A stretch of DNA of 64,000 nucleotides from Ruminococcus sp. (GTDB lineage Bacteria > Bacillota > Clostridia > Oscillospirales > Ruminococcaceae). Positions 35,890 to 43,789 of this stretch are shown here, one piece after another (within the stretch, counting starts at the first letter, position 1; the number at the start of each line of letters is the position of its first letter). Location of the stretch: assembly GCA_017542125.1 (NCBI GenBank), contig JAFXXU010000035.1, forward strand, positions 25,644-89,643. The letters run 5' to 3'. A model generated the notes under the pieces. That model made no database searches, had not been told where the DNA came from, and saw only the letters and a program-made list of their open reading frames with translations. Both the position numbers and the translations under genes were made by a program.

Positions 35890-37260
35890 ATGAAACACAC
35901 CGATATCAAGGCGATCTTTGAGGACAGGAGCTTCATCGGGCAGAGCGTTACCGTCTGCGGATGGGTGAGGACGTCTAGAGACTCCAAGAACGTGGCCTTC
36001 ATCGAGCTCAACGACGGCACGACCCTCAAGCACCTCCAGATCGTTATAGACAAGGCTGCCGGCCTCGCCCTGGATGAGGCTCTGAAGCTGGGTACATCTC
36101 TTAAAGTCACCGGTCAGGTGGTCGAGGGCAGGAACAGCGTTCCCGAGATCAACGCTGCCGAGCTGGAAGTCCTGGGCGTATGCCCGCCGGAGTACCCCCT
36201 CCAGAAGAAGCGCCACACCCTTGAATTCCTGCGCACCATGCCCCACCTCAGAGGCAGGACGAATACCTTCAACGCCGTGTTCCGCGTACGATCCACCGCT
36301 GCTGCAGCCCTCCACGAGTATTTCCAGAGCAGGAACTTCGTATATGTGAACACCCCCCTCATCACCGGCTCCGACTGCGAGGGCGCGGGCGAGATGTTCC
36401 AGGTGACTACCGTGGGCTATGACCCATCCATCAAGTCCGAGGAGGAGTATTTCGCCAACGACTTCTTCGGTCAGAGAGCAGGCCTCTCAGTTTCCGGACA
36501 GCTGGAGGGCGAGATGGCTGCTATGGCCTTCGGAAAGATCTATACCTTCGGCCCCTCGTTCAGAGCCGAGAAATCCAACACCCCCAGACACGTTGCCGAG
36601 TTCTGGCATATCGAGCCGGAGGTGGCCTTTGCCGAGCTCCCCGATGTTATCGAGCTGGCTGAGGGCATGATCAAGTTCGTGGTAAGAAAGGTGCTTGACA
36701 ACTGTAGGTCGGAGATGGAGTTCTTCGACCAGCACTTTGAGAACGGCCTTATCGAAAAGCTGGAGACTCTTATCTCCCACGAATTCGGCACCTGCACCTA
36801 TACCGAGGCCATCGAGCTGCTGAAAAAGTCCGGCAAGGACTTCCAGTACCCCGTTGAGTGGGGCTGCGACCTCCAGACCGAGCACGAGCGCTATATCTCC
36901 GAGGAGGTATTCAAGAAGGCTGTGTTCGTTACCGACTATCCCAAGGAGATCAAGTCCTTCTATATGAAGCAGAACCCCGACGGCAAGACCGTTGCGGCTG
37001 TGGATCTGCTTGTACCCGGCGTGGGCGAGATCATCGGCGGCAGCGAGAGAGAGGCTGACTACGATAAGCTCCTTGCCGCTATGGAGGAGCGCAAGATGTC
37101 CCTGGATCCCTATGCGGATTACCTGGATCTCAGAAAGTTCGGCTCGGTGCCCCACGGCGGCTTCGGCCTCGGCTTTGAGAGACTCATTATGTATATGACC
37201 GGCATCAGCAATATCAGAGACGTTATCTTCTTCCCCAGAACGGTGGGAAGCATCCGATAA
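35890..37260 (+). CDS. asnS: Asparaginyl-tRNA synthetase
   Basis: Charges tRNA-Asn with asparagine; class IIb synthetase of 456 residues, normal length. The N-terminal OB-fold includes VTVCGWVRTSRDSKNVAFIELNDGT, which is typical for AsnRS. Motif 2 is FRAEKSNTPRHVAEFWHIEPE near residue 220 and motif 3 is GFGLGFERLIMYMTG near residue 425. AsnRS rather than AspRS is supported by these signatures and by the Asn-type T-box. ATG 35890 is preferred over an in-frame TTG two codons earlier. It heads an operon with a CPBP protein, a GNAT protein and asnA. Confidence 0.96.
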   Translation: MKHTDIKAIFEDRSFIGQSVTVCGWVRTSRDSKNVAFIELNDGTTLKHLQIVIDKAAGLALDEALKLGTSLKVTGQVVEGRNSVPEINAAELEVLGVCPPEYPLQKKRHTLEFLRTMPHLRGRTNTFNAVFRVRSTAAAALHEYFQSRNFVYVNTPLITGSDCEGAGEMFQVTTVGYDPSIKSEEEYFANDFFGQRAGLSVSGQLEGEMAAMAFGKIYTFGPSFRAEKSNTPRHVAEFWHIEPEVAFAELPDVIELAEGMIKFVVRKVLDNCRSEMEFFDQHFENGLIEKLETLISHEFGTCTYTEAIELLKKSGKDFQYPVEWGCDLQTEHERYISEEVFKKAVFVTDYPKEIKSFYMKQNPDGKTVAAVDLLVPGVGEIIGGSEREADYDKLLAAMEERKMSLDPYADYLDLRKFGSVPHGGFGLGFERLIMYMTGISNIRDVIFFPRTVGSIR

Positions 37261-37275
37261 GCCCCGGAGGACATA

Positions 37276-38013
37276 ATGACAAAGACAACGGAAAAGAGCT
37301 CGCTCCTGCCGCTTCTGCTGCCCTCCCGCAGTATCATTTTCCTGTTGATATTCCTTATCGGCTCGGCAGTTACCGGCAAGGAGCTTAAGGAGATAAACAA
37401 CTGGTGGTCGGTAGCCGCGACGCTGGTGAATATAGTCACGGTGGCGGCCATAGTGCTGCTGGCAAGAAAGTCGGGTCGGAGCTATAAAGAGCTCATAAAC
37501 TACCGCAAAGGCGGCCGGAGCGTCAAAAAGACCATACTTCTGGTCTACGTCTTTGTCTGCGTCGGAATGGGCGGGATGTATGCCGCGGGCTTCATATTCT
37601 ACGGCAAGTTTATGCCGCAGGTCTCGCTGGATATCGTGTCTCCCATACCCGCAGCGCTGGCGATCATAAACCTGATACTCCTGCCTCTGACCGTTCCCTT
37701 CGCGGAGGACGGCCTCTACCTCGGCTGCGGCGTTGGAAAGATCAGGAACAGCTATGCCGCGGTCATCGTACCCGCGTTCTTCTACGCGCTCCAGCACTGC
37801 TTTATCCCCACGATGTTCGACGTGAAGTATATGTTTTACAGGTTCGTTTCCTTCCTGCCGCTGACGGTGATCTTCTGCGTGTATTACCGCAGGAAGAAGG
37901 ACCCTTTTGCGATAATGATAAGCCACGCTATACTCGATCTGGCCACCGGCGTGATGATAATGCTCACCTCGGTAGTGCCCGGGCTTTATGAGAGCTGGCA
38001 GAGCATGATCTGA
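37276..38013 (+). CDS. CPBP-type intramembrane protein with altered first motif
   Basis: A 245-residue protein with about seven hydrophobic segments. Motifs of the CPBP (CAAX protease/bacteriocin-processing) family are recognisable near residues 143-152 (PFAEDGLYLGCG, in place of the usual EExxxRG), 172-180 (FFYALQHCF, with the conserved His) and 218-224 (SHAILDL). The changed first motif lacks the Arg and one Glu, so proteolytic activity is uncertain. GGAGG precedes ATG 37276. It sits 15 bases after asnS in the T-box operon, where a role in asparagine metabolism is not obvious; transport or membrane-stress functions are alternatives. Confidence 0.68.
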   Translation: MTKTTEKSSLLPLLLPSRSIIFLLIFLIGSAVTGKELKEINNWWSVAATLVNIVTVAAIVLLARKSGRSYKELINYRKGGRSVKKTILLVYVFVCVGMGGMYAAGFIFYGKFMPQVSLDIVSPIPAALAIINLILLPLTVPFAEDGLYLGCGVGKIRNSYAAVIVPAFFYALQHCFIPTMFDVKYMFYRFVSFLPLTVIFCVYYRRKKDPFAIMISHAILDLATGVMIMLTSVVPGLYESWQSMI

Positions 38014-38035
38014 GGCGGGAAGAGGTTAACAGCTT

Positions 38036-38473
38036 ATGAGAGAGATCGCACCGGAGGAAGTATATAAGCTCAGGGAATGCCTGAAAAAGCTGGCTGAGCA
38101 CCATAATCAGGTCTCGGTGAATTTCAAGGGGTGCTTCCCGAAAAAGCCCGTTTCCGAATCGCTGGCGATATTCGAGGAAGCCGTGCGCAGCGGGAAGTCA
38201 AGGATAGCCGTCGTCGAGGACGGCGACAGGGTGGCAGGTTTCTGCAAGACAGATCTTATCGGCATCGACGGGCATATAGACATCCTGATCGTGCTTAAGG
38301 AATACCGTGGCAGCGGATATGGAAAGCTCCTGATGGACTGGGCTGTCGAGGGCCTGAAACAACGGGGCGCCAAGCGTATAGAGATAAGAGTCGTTGACGG
38401 CAACGACGCAGTGAACTTCTATGAGAAATACGGCTTCAAGACCGTTTCGCAGATAATGAGAACAGACCTCTGA
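38036..38473 (+). CDS. GNAT-family N-acetyltransferase
   Basis: A 145-residue soluble protein with the GNAT acetyl-CoA-binding motif A (ILIVLKEYRGSGYGKLLMDWAVEGL, about residues 82-106) and motif B (RVVDGNDAVNFYEKYGF, about 120-137). The acceptor substrate cannot be predicted; small amines, amino acids or protein N-termini are possible. It lies between the CPBP gene and asnA in the asparagine operon with short spacing on both sides, so it is probably co-transcribed. Confidence 0.85.
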   Translation: MREIAPEEVYKLRECLKKLAEHHNQVSVNFKGCFPKKPVSESLAIFEEAVRSGKSRIAVVEDGDRVAGFCKTDLIGIDGHIDILIVLKEYRGSGYGKLLMDWAVEGLKQRGAKRIEIRVVDGNDAVNFYEKYGFKTVSQIMRTDL

Positions 38474-38496
38474 ATACATATGAAAGGAATGATACT

Positions 38497-39507
38497 ATGT
38501 CAAAAGGACTGATAATACCCGAGGGCTATAAGTCGGCTCTCACGCTGAGAGAAACTCAGCACGCTATCAAATACATCAAGGATGTCTTCCAGCAGAACCT
38601 CTCCTTTGCTTTGACCCTTGACCGCGTCACCGCGCCGCTGATCGTCACCCACGCCAGCGGTATCAACGATGACCTGAACGGCGTCGAGCGCAAGGTGGAT
38701 TTCAATATCAAGGAGTTCGATACCGAGGCCGAGGTGGTTCAGTCGCTGGCAAAGTGGAAGAGGATGGCCCTCTACCGCTACGGCTATAAGCCCGGCGAGG
38801 GCATCTATACCGATATGAACGCTATCCGCAGGGATGACAGCGTTGATAACATCCACTCGATCTTCGTGGATCAGTGGGACTGGGAAAAGGTCATAACCCG
38901 CGAAAAGAGAACGGTGGAGTTTCTGAAAGAAACGGTGAAGGATATCGTTAAGGCCATAGTATATACCAAGCGCAAGGTGGGTATGAGATACCCCGTCCTG
39001 CAAGGCGAGCTCTGCGCCGAGCCCTTCTTCATCACTACCGAGGAGCTCCTGAAGCTATACCCCGGCACCACCGCCAAGGAGCGGGAGAAGCTCATCGCCA
39101 AGGAGCATAAGACCGTGTTCATCATGCAGATAGGCGGCAAGCTCTCAAACGGCGAGCCCCACGACGGCAGAGCCCCTGATTACGACGACTGGCAGCTCAA
39201 CGGCGACCTTATCTTCTGGAACGAGGTGCTTGACGACTCGCTGGAGGTAAGCTCAATGGGTATCAGAGTAGACGAGAAGTCGCTGCTCTCGCAGCTTGCG
39301 GAGGCGGGTGCCGAGGACAGGATGAAGTTTGATTACCATAAGATGATCGCTGAAGGCACACTTCCGCTGACCATAGGCGGCGGCATAGGGCAGTCGAGGC
39401 TTTGTATGCTGCTGCTGAACAAAGCGCATATCGGCGAGGTACAGGTATCCGTATGGCCGGAGGATATGATCAAGGAATGTGCGGATAAGGGGATCATGCT
39501 GCTCTGA
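38497..39507 (+). CDS. asnA: Aspartate-ammonia ligase (asparagine synthetase A)
   Basis: Makes asparagine from aspartate, ammonia and ATP. The 336-residue length and class-II-synthetase-like fold match AsnA. Visible signatures are SFALTLDRVTAPLIV, VQSLAKWKRMALYRYG, DQWDWEKVI and LPLTIGGGIGQSRLCMLLL. AAAGGA precedes ATG 38497. Its place at the end of a T-box operon with asnS means that shortage of charged tRNA-Asn should raise both synthesis of asparagine and its loading onto tRNA. Confidence 0.96.
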   Translation: MSKGLIIPEGYKSALTLRETQHAIKYIKDVFQQNLSFALTLDRVTAPLIVTHASGINDDLNGVERKVDFNIKEFDTEAEVVQSLAKWKRMALYRYGYKPGEGIYTDMNAIRRDDSVDNIHSIFVDQWDWEKVITREKRTVEFLKETVKDIVKAIVYTKRKVGMRYPVLQGELCAEPFFITTEELLKLYPGTTAKEREKLIAKEHKTVFIMQIGGKLSNGEPHDGRAPDYDDWQLNGDLIFWNEVLDDSLEVSSMGIRVDEKSLLSQLAEAGAEDRMKFDYHKMIAEGTLPLTIGGGIGQSRLCMLLLNKAHIGEVQVSVWPEDMIKECADKGIMLL

Positions 39508-39826
39508 GCAATCAATAGTCAAGGCACAACGCCCATATTGCGCAGGTCAATCTTTATTCCTCGGCTTCGCTCGGAATAAAGCAGGGCCCTGTATCACAAA
39601 ACCGAATAAACGCGCAAAGATAAAAAACACAAACCGGCGCTGCATCCCAAAGCACAAAAGGGACGCAAACGCCGGTCTTTCTATTCAATTCTGTCAAGGA
39701 AACGCTTATGCAGCACCGCGAACTCCCGAGCCTCTATGCACTCACAGGAAGAGCGGGCGAGCAACGCTCACAAGCGATTTCCGTTCCGCGACCCACCAAA
39801 CGAACCAAAGCCAAAGGCCAAAAAGC
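39508..39826. other. Intergenic region with two hairpins
   Basis: No gene is supported here. A perfect CTTTATTCC/GGAATAAAG hairpin at about 39552-39581 could end the asnA transcript. A GACCGGCG-type pairing at about 39632-39680 may serve the convergent histidine kinase. Confidence 0.4.
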
Positions 39827-40906
39827 TCATTGCAGCTCAAAAGGCTCCACATAAAGATCAAAAGCCTTCCCCAGTATGCAGTAGGGCGGATCGTAGGGCA
39901 TATAGACCGTGTCCGTCGGGGGCGCACCCAGAGTGAGAGGGCTGTCAGGCCCCAGGAGCGGGAATTTCAGTATCACCTTGAGCCCGCCTGTCTCGGAATG
40001 CTCAAAACCGATGCTCCCGCCGCAGCGCCGGCAAAGCTCACGCGCTATCGCAAGCCCTAAGCTCTCTCCCTTGCCGAAAACAGGCTTCTGACCAAGGTAG
40101 TGGGAGGCTCGCTCGATCTTTTCCAGATCAGCAGAGGTGCCGTTGTCGGTCACGGTAAGCACTCCGTGTGTGCCGTCGTTGATAAGACGGATCACGACCT
40201 CCTTCTCACGGGCATCGTTGTACATATATGCGTTGACTATCAGATTGAGCAGTACAGGCTCCAGAGCCGCGTAGTCGGTCATTACACAGACACCCAGCCC
40301 CGGACGGCAGATCACACGCAAAGCCTTCGGGTCGATGAACTGGGAGTAGTGATCGGTGGTGCGGCGCAGCAGGGAGGAAAGCTCGGTGTCAAGAATGTCC
40401 AGATGCCCGCCGAATACCCGGCTCGCCTCGGCGAAATTAACCGTGCAGGCCAGGGAGCGCAGCATCGAGAGCTTGATCTCATGGAAGGTCTCCTTCACCT
40501 GGAAAGGGTAATCCTCCACCTCCCGGGCTTCAAGAGCAGAGATCGCACCCTGAAGACGGTATCTTACATTGTCAAGCATCGTGACCTGCTCGTAAGCCTT
40601 GTCGGAATGGGTTATGAGCCTCTCGATGCTGTCAGCAGGGAAGAAGCGGACAAGATAGCCCTTGCATTCCTCCCCCTCGGTCAGAGGAGTTACAAGAGCC
40701 GCTCCACCCGTGCGGAAGCGCAGCATACGCTCCTCCCTTATGGGCAGGATGGGGGGCTCGCCGTCCTCACCGGTGAAATCGTCCGGGATCAGAGATTCCG
40801 GGATCTCCGGGCTGTTTTTCCACCTGAGCCGCAGCGAGGTGTCGCAAAGAGCCGCAGGCGTCCCCGACTGGGTGAATACAGCTTTTACGCTTTCAAAGAT
40901 ATCCAT
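39827..40906 (-). CDS. Sensor histidine kinase, orphan
   Basis: A 359-residue protein without obvious membrane segments. After a PAS-like N-terminal region comes a DHp-like helix with FHEIKLSMLRSL near residue 155, whose His is the probable phosphoacceptor. Then comes an HATPase domain with N-box VLLNLIVNAYMYND, G1 box VTDNGTSAD and G2 box GKGESLGLAIAREL. Autophosphorylation and transfer to a response regulator are expected, but no response regulator gene is adjacent. The start is ATG 40906 with AGGAGGT nine bases upstream. A perfect promoter lies directly before it. Confidence 0.85.
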   Translation of the reverse strand: MDIFESVKAVFTQSGTPAALCDTSLRLRWKNSPEIPESLIPDDFTGEDGEPPILPIREERMLRFRTGGAALVTPLTEGEECKGYLVRFFPADSIERLITHSDKAYEQVTMLDNVRYRLQGAISALEAREVEDYPFQVKETFHEIKLSMLRSLACTVNFAEASRVFGGHLDILDTELSSLLRRTTDHYSQFIDPKALRVICRPGLGVCVMTDYAALEPVLLNLIVNAYMYNDAREKEVVIRLINDGTHGVLTVTDNGTSADLEKIERASHYLGQKPVFGKGESLGLAIARELCRRCGGSIGFEHSETGGLKVILKFPLLGPDSPLTLGAPPTDTVYMPYDPPYCILGKAFDLYVEPFELQ

Positions 40907-40950
40907 TGTCCCGTGACCTCCTTCCGTGAGAGCGATGATGCGCCTCACTA

Positions 40951-40979
40951 ATTATACATCAGCCGACAATAATTGTCAA
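40951..40979 (-). promoter_or_regulatory. Consensus promoter of the histidine kinase gene
   Basis: Minus strand TTGACA (40979-40974), 17 bp, TATAAT (40956-40951). Confidence 0.88.
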
Positions 40980-41095
40980 GAACCGCCGCCCGCAGACCCT
41001 CTGCTGCCGCCGTGAGAGCCCCCGGCTTCCAAAAATCCCCTCCGGGATAATGTGAAAATTAGTGAAAAATTTGAGTAATATTCTATGAAAAGGGC

Positions 41096-41124
41096 TTGCA
41101 AAATATTCCCGTTTGTAGTATAAT
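41096..41124 (+). promoter_or_regulatory. Promoter of gap
   Basis: TTGCAA (41096-41101), 17 bp, TATAAT (41119-41124). A full AGGAGGT Shine-Dalgarno follows before ATG 41157, fitting a highly expressed gene. Confidence 0.82.
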
Positions 41125-41156
41125 AAATGTATAAAAATATTAGGAGGTACACTACA

Positions 41157-42197
41157 ATGGCTAATGTAAAAGTTGCAATTAACGGTTTCGGTCGTATCGG
41201 TCGTCTGGCTTTCAGACAGATGTTCGACGCTGAGGGTTATGAGATAGTTGCTATCAACGATCTGACCAAGCCCTCTATGCTCGCTAACCTGCTCAAGTAT
41301 GACACTGCTCAGAAGGGTTACTGCGGCGTTATCGGCGAGAACCTTCACACTGTTGAGGCTGACGATGATGCCAACACCATCACCGTTGACGGCAAGACTC
41401 TGAAGATCTATGCTGAGAAGGATGCTGTAAATTGTCCTTGGGGCGAGCTGGGCGTTGACGTTGTTCTCGAGTGCACCGGTTTCTACTGCTCGAAGGATAA
41501 GTCCATGGCTCACATCAATGCCGGCGCTAAGAAGGTCGTAATCTCTGCTCCCGCAGGCAGCGACCTCAAGACCATCGTTTTCTCCGTTAACGAGAACACC
41601 CTTACCGCTGACGATCAGATCATCTCGGCTGCATCCTGCACCACCAACTGCCTCGCTCCTATGGCTAAGGCTCTTAACGACTACGCTCCCATCCAGAGCG
41701 GTATCATGAGCACCATCCACGCTTACACCGGCGATCAGATGATCCTTGACGGTCCTCACAGAAAGGGCGATATGAGAAGAGCCCGTGCCGGCGCTGCCAA
41801 CATCGTTCCCAACAGCACCGGTGCTGCCAAGGCTATCGGTCTGGTTATCCCCGAGCTCAACGGCAAGCTGATCGGCTCTGCTCAGAGAGTTCCTGTTCCC
41901 ACCGGTTCCACCACCATCCTTACCGCTGTTGTTAAGGGTGCTGACGTTACCAAGGAAGGCATCAACGCTGCTATGAAGGCTGCTGTTTCCGAGAGCTACG
42001 GCTACAACGAGGATCCTATCGTTTCCTCCGACGTAATCGGTATGAAGTACGGCTCGCTGTTCGATGCTACCCAGACCATGGTTTGCAAGATCGCTGACGA
42101 CCTCTATGAGGTACAGGTCGTTTCCTGGTACGACAACGAGAACAGCTACACCAGCCAGATGGTTAGAACCATCAAGTATTTTGCAGAGCTGAAGTAA
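41157..42197 (+). CDS. gap: Glyceraldehyde-3-phosphate dehydrogenase
   Basis: Converts glyceraldehyde 3-phosphate to 1,3-bisphosphoglycerate with NAD+ and phosphate in glycolysis. The 346-residue protein starts with the Rossmann motif [16 protein letters not shown] and has the active-site [13 protein letters not shown] with catalytic Cys161. [25 protein letters not shown] and [16 protein letters not shown] follow. Thr- and Ala-rich codon choice is biased toward GCT/ACC, unlike neighbours, which is usual for highly expressed genes. It stands alone between its promoter and a strong terminator, away from pgk and tpi. Confidence 0.97.
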   Translation: MANVKVAINGFGRIGRLAFRQMFDAEGYEIVAINDLTKPSMLANLLKYDTAQKGYCGVIGENLHTVEADDDANTITVDGKTLKIYAEKDAVNCPWGELGVDVVLECTGFYCSKDKSMAHINAGAKKVVISAPAGSDLKTIVFSVNENTLTADDQIISAASCTTNCLAPMAKALNDYAPIQSGIMSTIHAYTGDQMILDGPHRKGDMRRARAGAANIVPNSTGAAKAIGLVIPELNGKLIGSAQRVPVPTGSTTILTAVVKGADVTKEGINAAMKAAVSESYGYNEDPIVSSDVIGMKYGSLFDATQTMVCKIADDLYEVQVVSWYDNENSYTSQMVRTIKYFAELK

Positions 42198-42221
42198 TTC
42201 AGACAAAAGCCAAAGTTTTTT

Positions 42222-42252
42222 AAAGCCGTCCCCGTGAGGGGGCGGCTTTTTT
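42222..42252 (+). terminator. Terminator after gap
   Basis: Stem AAAGCCGTCCCC/GGGGGCGGCTTT with a GTGA loop and a T run. Confidence 0.9.
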
Positions 42253-42289
42253 GCGGGGGAAAGAAGCGCCGTACCAGGCGGTATATTTG

Positions 42290-42988
42290 TTATATTCCTG
42301 GTTCAGATTTCGGGGAGGATATGCTGGTACTAGATAATAGAAATGAGCCTGTAACTGTATAATTCTTTCTTGTTAAGGATCCTTTGATCGTGCATCTTCC
42401 TCCTTTTACATAATTCCATGACTCATACACTTCAATATATCCAAGTTCAACAGCTTCACCGACGTCATCACAATAATCAGCTAACGAGCTGAGTTTTTTG
42501 GAATCAACTTTATAATCATTTCCGTATTTTTGGGCTATGGCTCCACCGATATGAGCAAACTTTTCTACCATTGTGGTGCCCTTTGATCCATCTGAATCAT
42601 CAACGGTATATAAAGCCTCACAAAGCTGATTCTGTTCGTTGAAGACATACGCCAGAGTTACCTTAACGCCGTCAACAAACACATCATAAACAAGCATATT
42701 TCCTTCATCTAATTTGGGAGAATCACTTTCAAGGCTTCTGACAACTTCTCTTGAATCACCCCAACAAGTATTTCTAATGTCTGTTTCTCTGTTCGGATCG
42801 ATATTTATTGCGTTTTCTGATGATTCATCCTCTGACGATAAAGTTTCTTCATTATTTTCAGCAGTGGATTCAACTACTTGTTTTGACTCAATGTCAGTGT
42901 TTTCTTTTGAATTTTCCGAATTTCCGCAAGCCGCAAACGACAGGCAAAGCAATGCTGAAAGTATCAAAGCCATAATTCTTTTTTTCAT
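42290..42988 (-). CDS. Lipoprotein of unknown function
   Basis: A 232-residue exported lipoprotein: basic N-terminus, hydrophobic core and lipobox SFAAC with Cys near residue 21. A Ser/Glu/Asn-rich linker of about 40 residues follows. The outer domain (RNTCWGDSREVVRSLE near residue 70) resembles proteins with a short repeat beginning WGDS, often secreted in Clostridia; no enzyme motif is seen. AAGGAG precedes the ATG. It lies 16 bases behind the membrane protein at 43005, so both belong to one operon under the XRE-type operators. It is more AT-rich than its surroundings. Confidence 0.75.
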   Translation of the reverse strand: MKKRIMALILSALLCLSFAACGNSENSKENTDIESKQVVESTAENNEETLSSEDESSENAINIDPNRETDIRNTCWGDSREVVRSLESDSPKLDEGNMLVYDVFVDGVKVTLAYVFNEQNQLCEALYTVDDSDGSKGTTMVEKFAHIGGAIAQKYGNDYKVDSKKLSSLADYCDDVGEAVELGYIEVYESWNYVKGGRCTIKGSLTRKNYTVTGSFLLSSTSISSPKSEPGI

Positions 42989-43004
42989 AAAAACATCTCC
43001 TTAA

Positions 43005-43364
43005 TTAAATATTTGTATTGGCTGTACCAAGATTTGGTGCAGGTAATGATGTAGTAGTTCCCAGGTTCTCTTTCTTCGTTTCTTTAGCCAGTTTGACTCC
43101 AAAGAAACAGAAACTTATAACCCCCATAATAGCAAACAAAATCGTAAAGAATACCATTACATCATACATAAAACTTCCTATACCTCTGATACTGGTGTTA
43201 ATGGATTGGGATCCTTTGTAAATATAGGTATAGAAATCAGCTCCGAATGATGCAGAATCCAAATACGATCCGTATGGATGATCCATAACAAACAAAAAAA
43301 CTATGCTGAAAGCTGTCATACCCAACGAGAATACCATCCCCAAAATGCAGAACACTTTTTTCAT
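43005..43364 (-). CDS. Small two-pass membrane protein under XRE-type control
   Basis: A 119-residue protein with two hydrophobic segments (about 4-24 and 66-90) and a polar outer loop containing MDHPYGSYLDSASFGADFYTYIYKG. The family is not recognised. ATG 43364 is chosen because AGGAGG lies seven bases upstream; the in-frame codon at 43385 would place that site inside the gene. It is the first gene after the operator-rich promoter and is followed by the lipoprotein gene. Composition is AT-rich. Confidence 0.72.
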   Translation of the reverse strand: MKKVFCILGMVFSLGMTAFSIVFLFVMDHPYGSYLDSASFGADFYTYIYKGSQSINTSIRGIGSFMYDVMVFFTILFAIMGVISFCFFGVKLAKETKKENLGTTTSLPAPNLGTANTNI

Positions 43365-43385
43365 ATTATAACCTCCTTTGTGCAT

Positions 43386-43445
43386 TTAGCGAAAAATTCG
43401 CTAACATCTTAATTATATTTTAGCGAAATCGTCGCTAAATGTCAA
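43386..43445 (-). promoter_or_regulatory. Promoter with two palindromic operators
   Basis: Minus strand TTGACA (43445-43440), 17 bp, TAAAAT (43422-43417). Operator TTTAGCGA-N5-TCGCTAAA (43419-43439) fills the spacer exactly. A second, TTAGCGA-N5-TCGCTAA (43386-43404), lies just downstream of the -10. The XRE-type gene at 43527 is divergent and is the likely repressor. Confidence 0.8.
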
Positions 43446-43526
43446 TAGGATTTGCTGAAATAATCTATAATGGATTTGACAAAAATAATAAAGATGATTT
43501 GTATATAATTGCTAAAGGAGAAAGCT

Positions 43527-43742
43527 ATGATCTACAGAAGGATCCGCGATCTTCGTGAAGATGCCGATATGACACAGACCCAGATTGCAGCTATCCTACA
43601 TTGCAGCCAGCGTGTTTACAGTAACTACGAAAGGGGAGATATTGATATCCCCACCGATATTCTTATAAAGCTCGCCGACTACCACAACGTCTCCGTTGAC
43701 TACCTCCTTGGCCGAACCGATAAAAAAGAGACCAACAGATAA
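43527..43742 (+). CDS. XRE-family transcriptional regulator
   Basis: A 71-residue protein that is essentially one helix-turn-helix domain: MIYRRIRDLREDADMTQTQIAAILHCSQRVYSNYERG, then DILIKLADYHNVSVDYLLGRTD, the typical XRE/Cro-CI pattern. AAAGGAG precedes ATG 43527. It is divergent from the small membrane protein/lipoprotein pair, and two matching palindromes overlap the promoter of that pair, so repression of those genes is the likely function. A clear promoter for this gene was not found; TATAAT at 43504-43509 has a poorly spaced -35. Confidence 0.9.
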   Translation: MIYRRIRDLREDADMTQTQIAAILHCSQRVYSNYERGDIDIPTDILIKLADYHNVSVDYLLGRTDKKETNR

Positions 43743-43746
43743 TAAA

Positions 43747-43780
43747 AACCCCGCGCACCATTACGGTACGCGGGGCGTTT
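43747..43780. terminator. Bidirectional terminator
   Basis: GC-rich stem CCCCGCGCACC/GGTACGCGGGG with a short loop, flanked by AAAAA and TTTT. It serves the XRE gene and the convergent gene. Confidence 0.85.
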
Positions 43781-43789
43781 TGCATATTA

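Noticed and set aside
36487-37926. 479-codon minus-strand frame across asnS and the CPBP gene
   Set aside because: It spans two genes on the other strand and has no recognisable domain.
40959-42206. 415-codon minus-strand frame opposite gap
   Set aside because: An artefact of the strong codon bias of gap; it also crosses the promoters of gap and of the histidine kinase.
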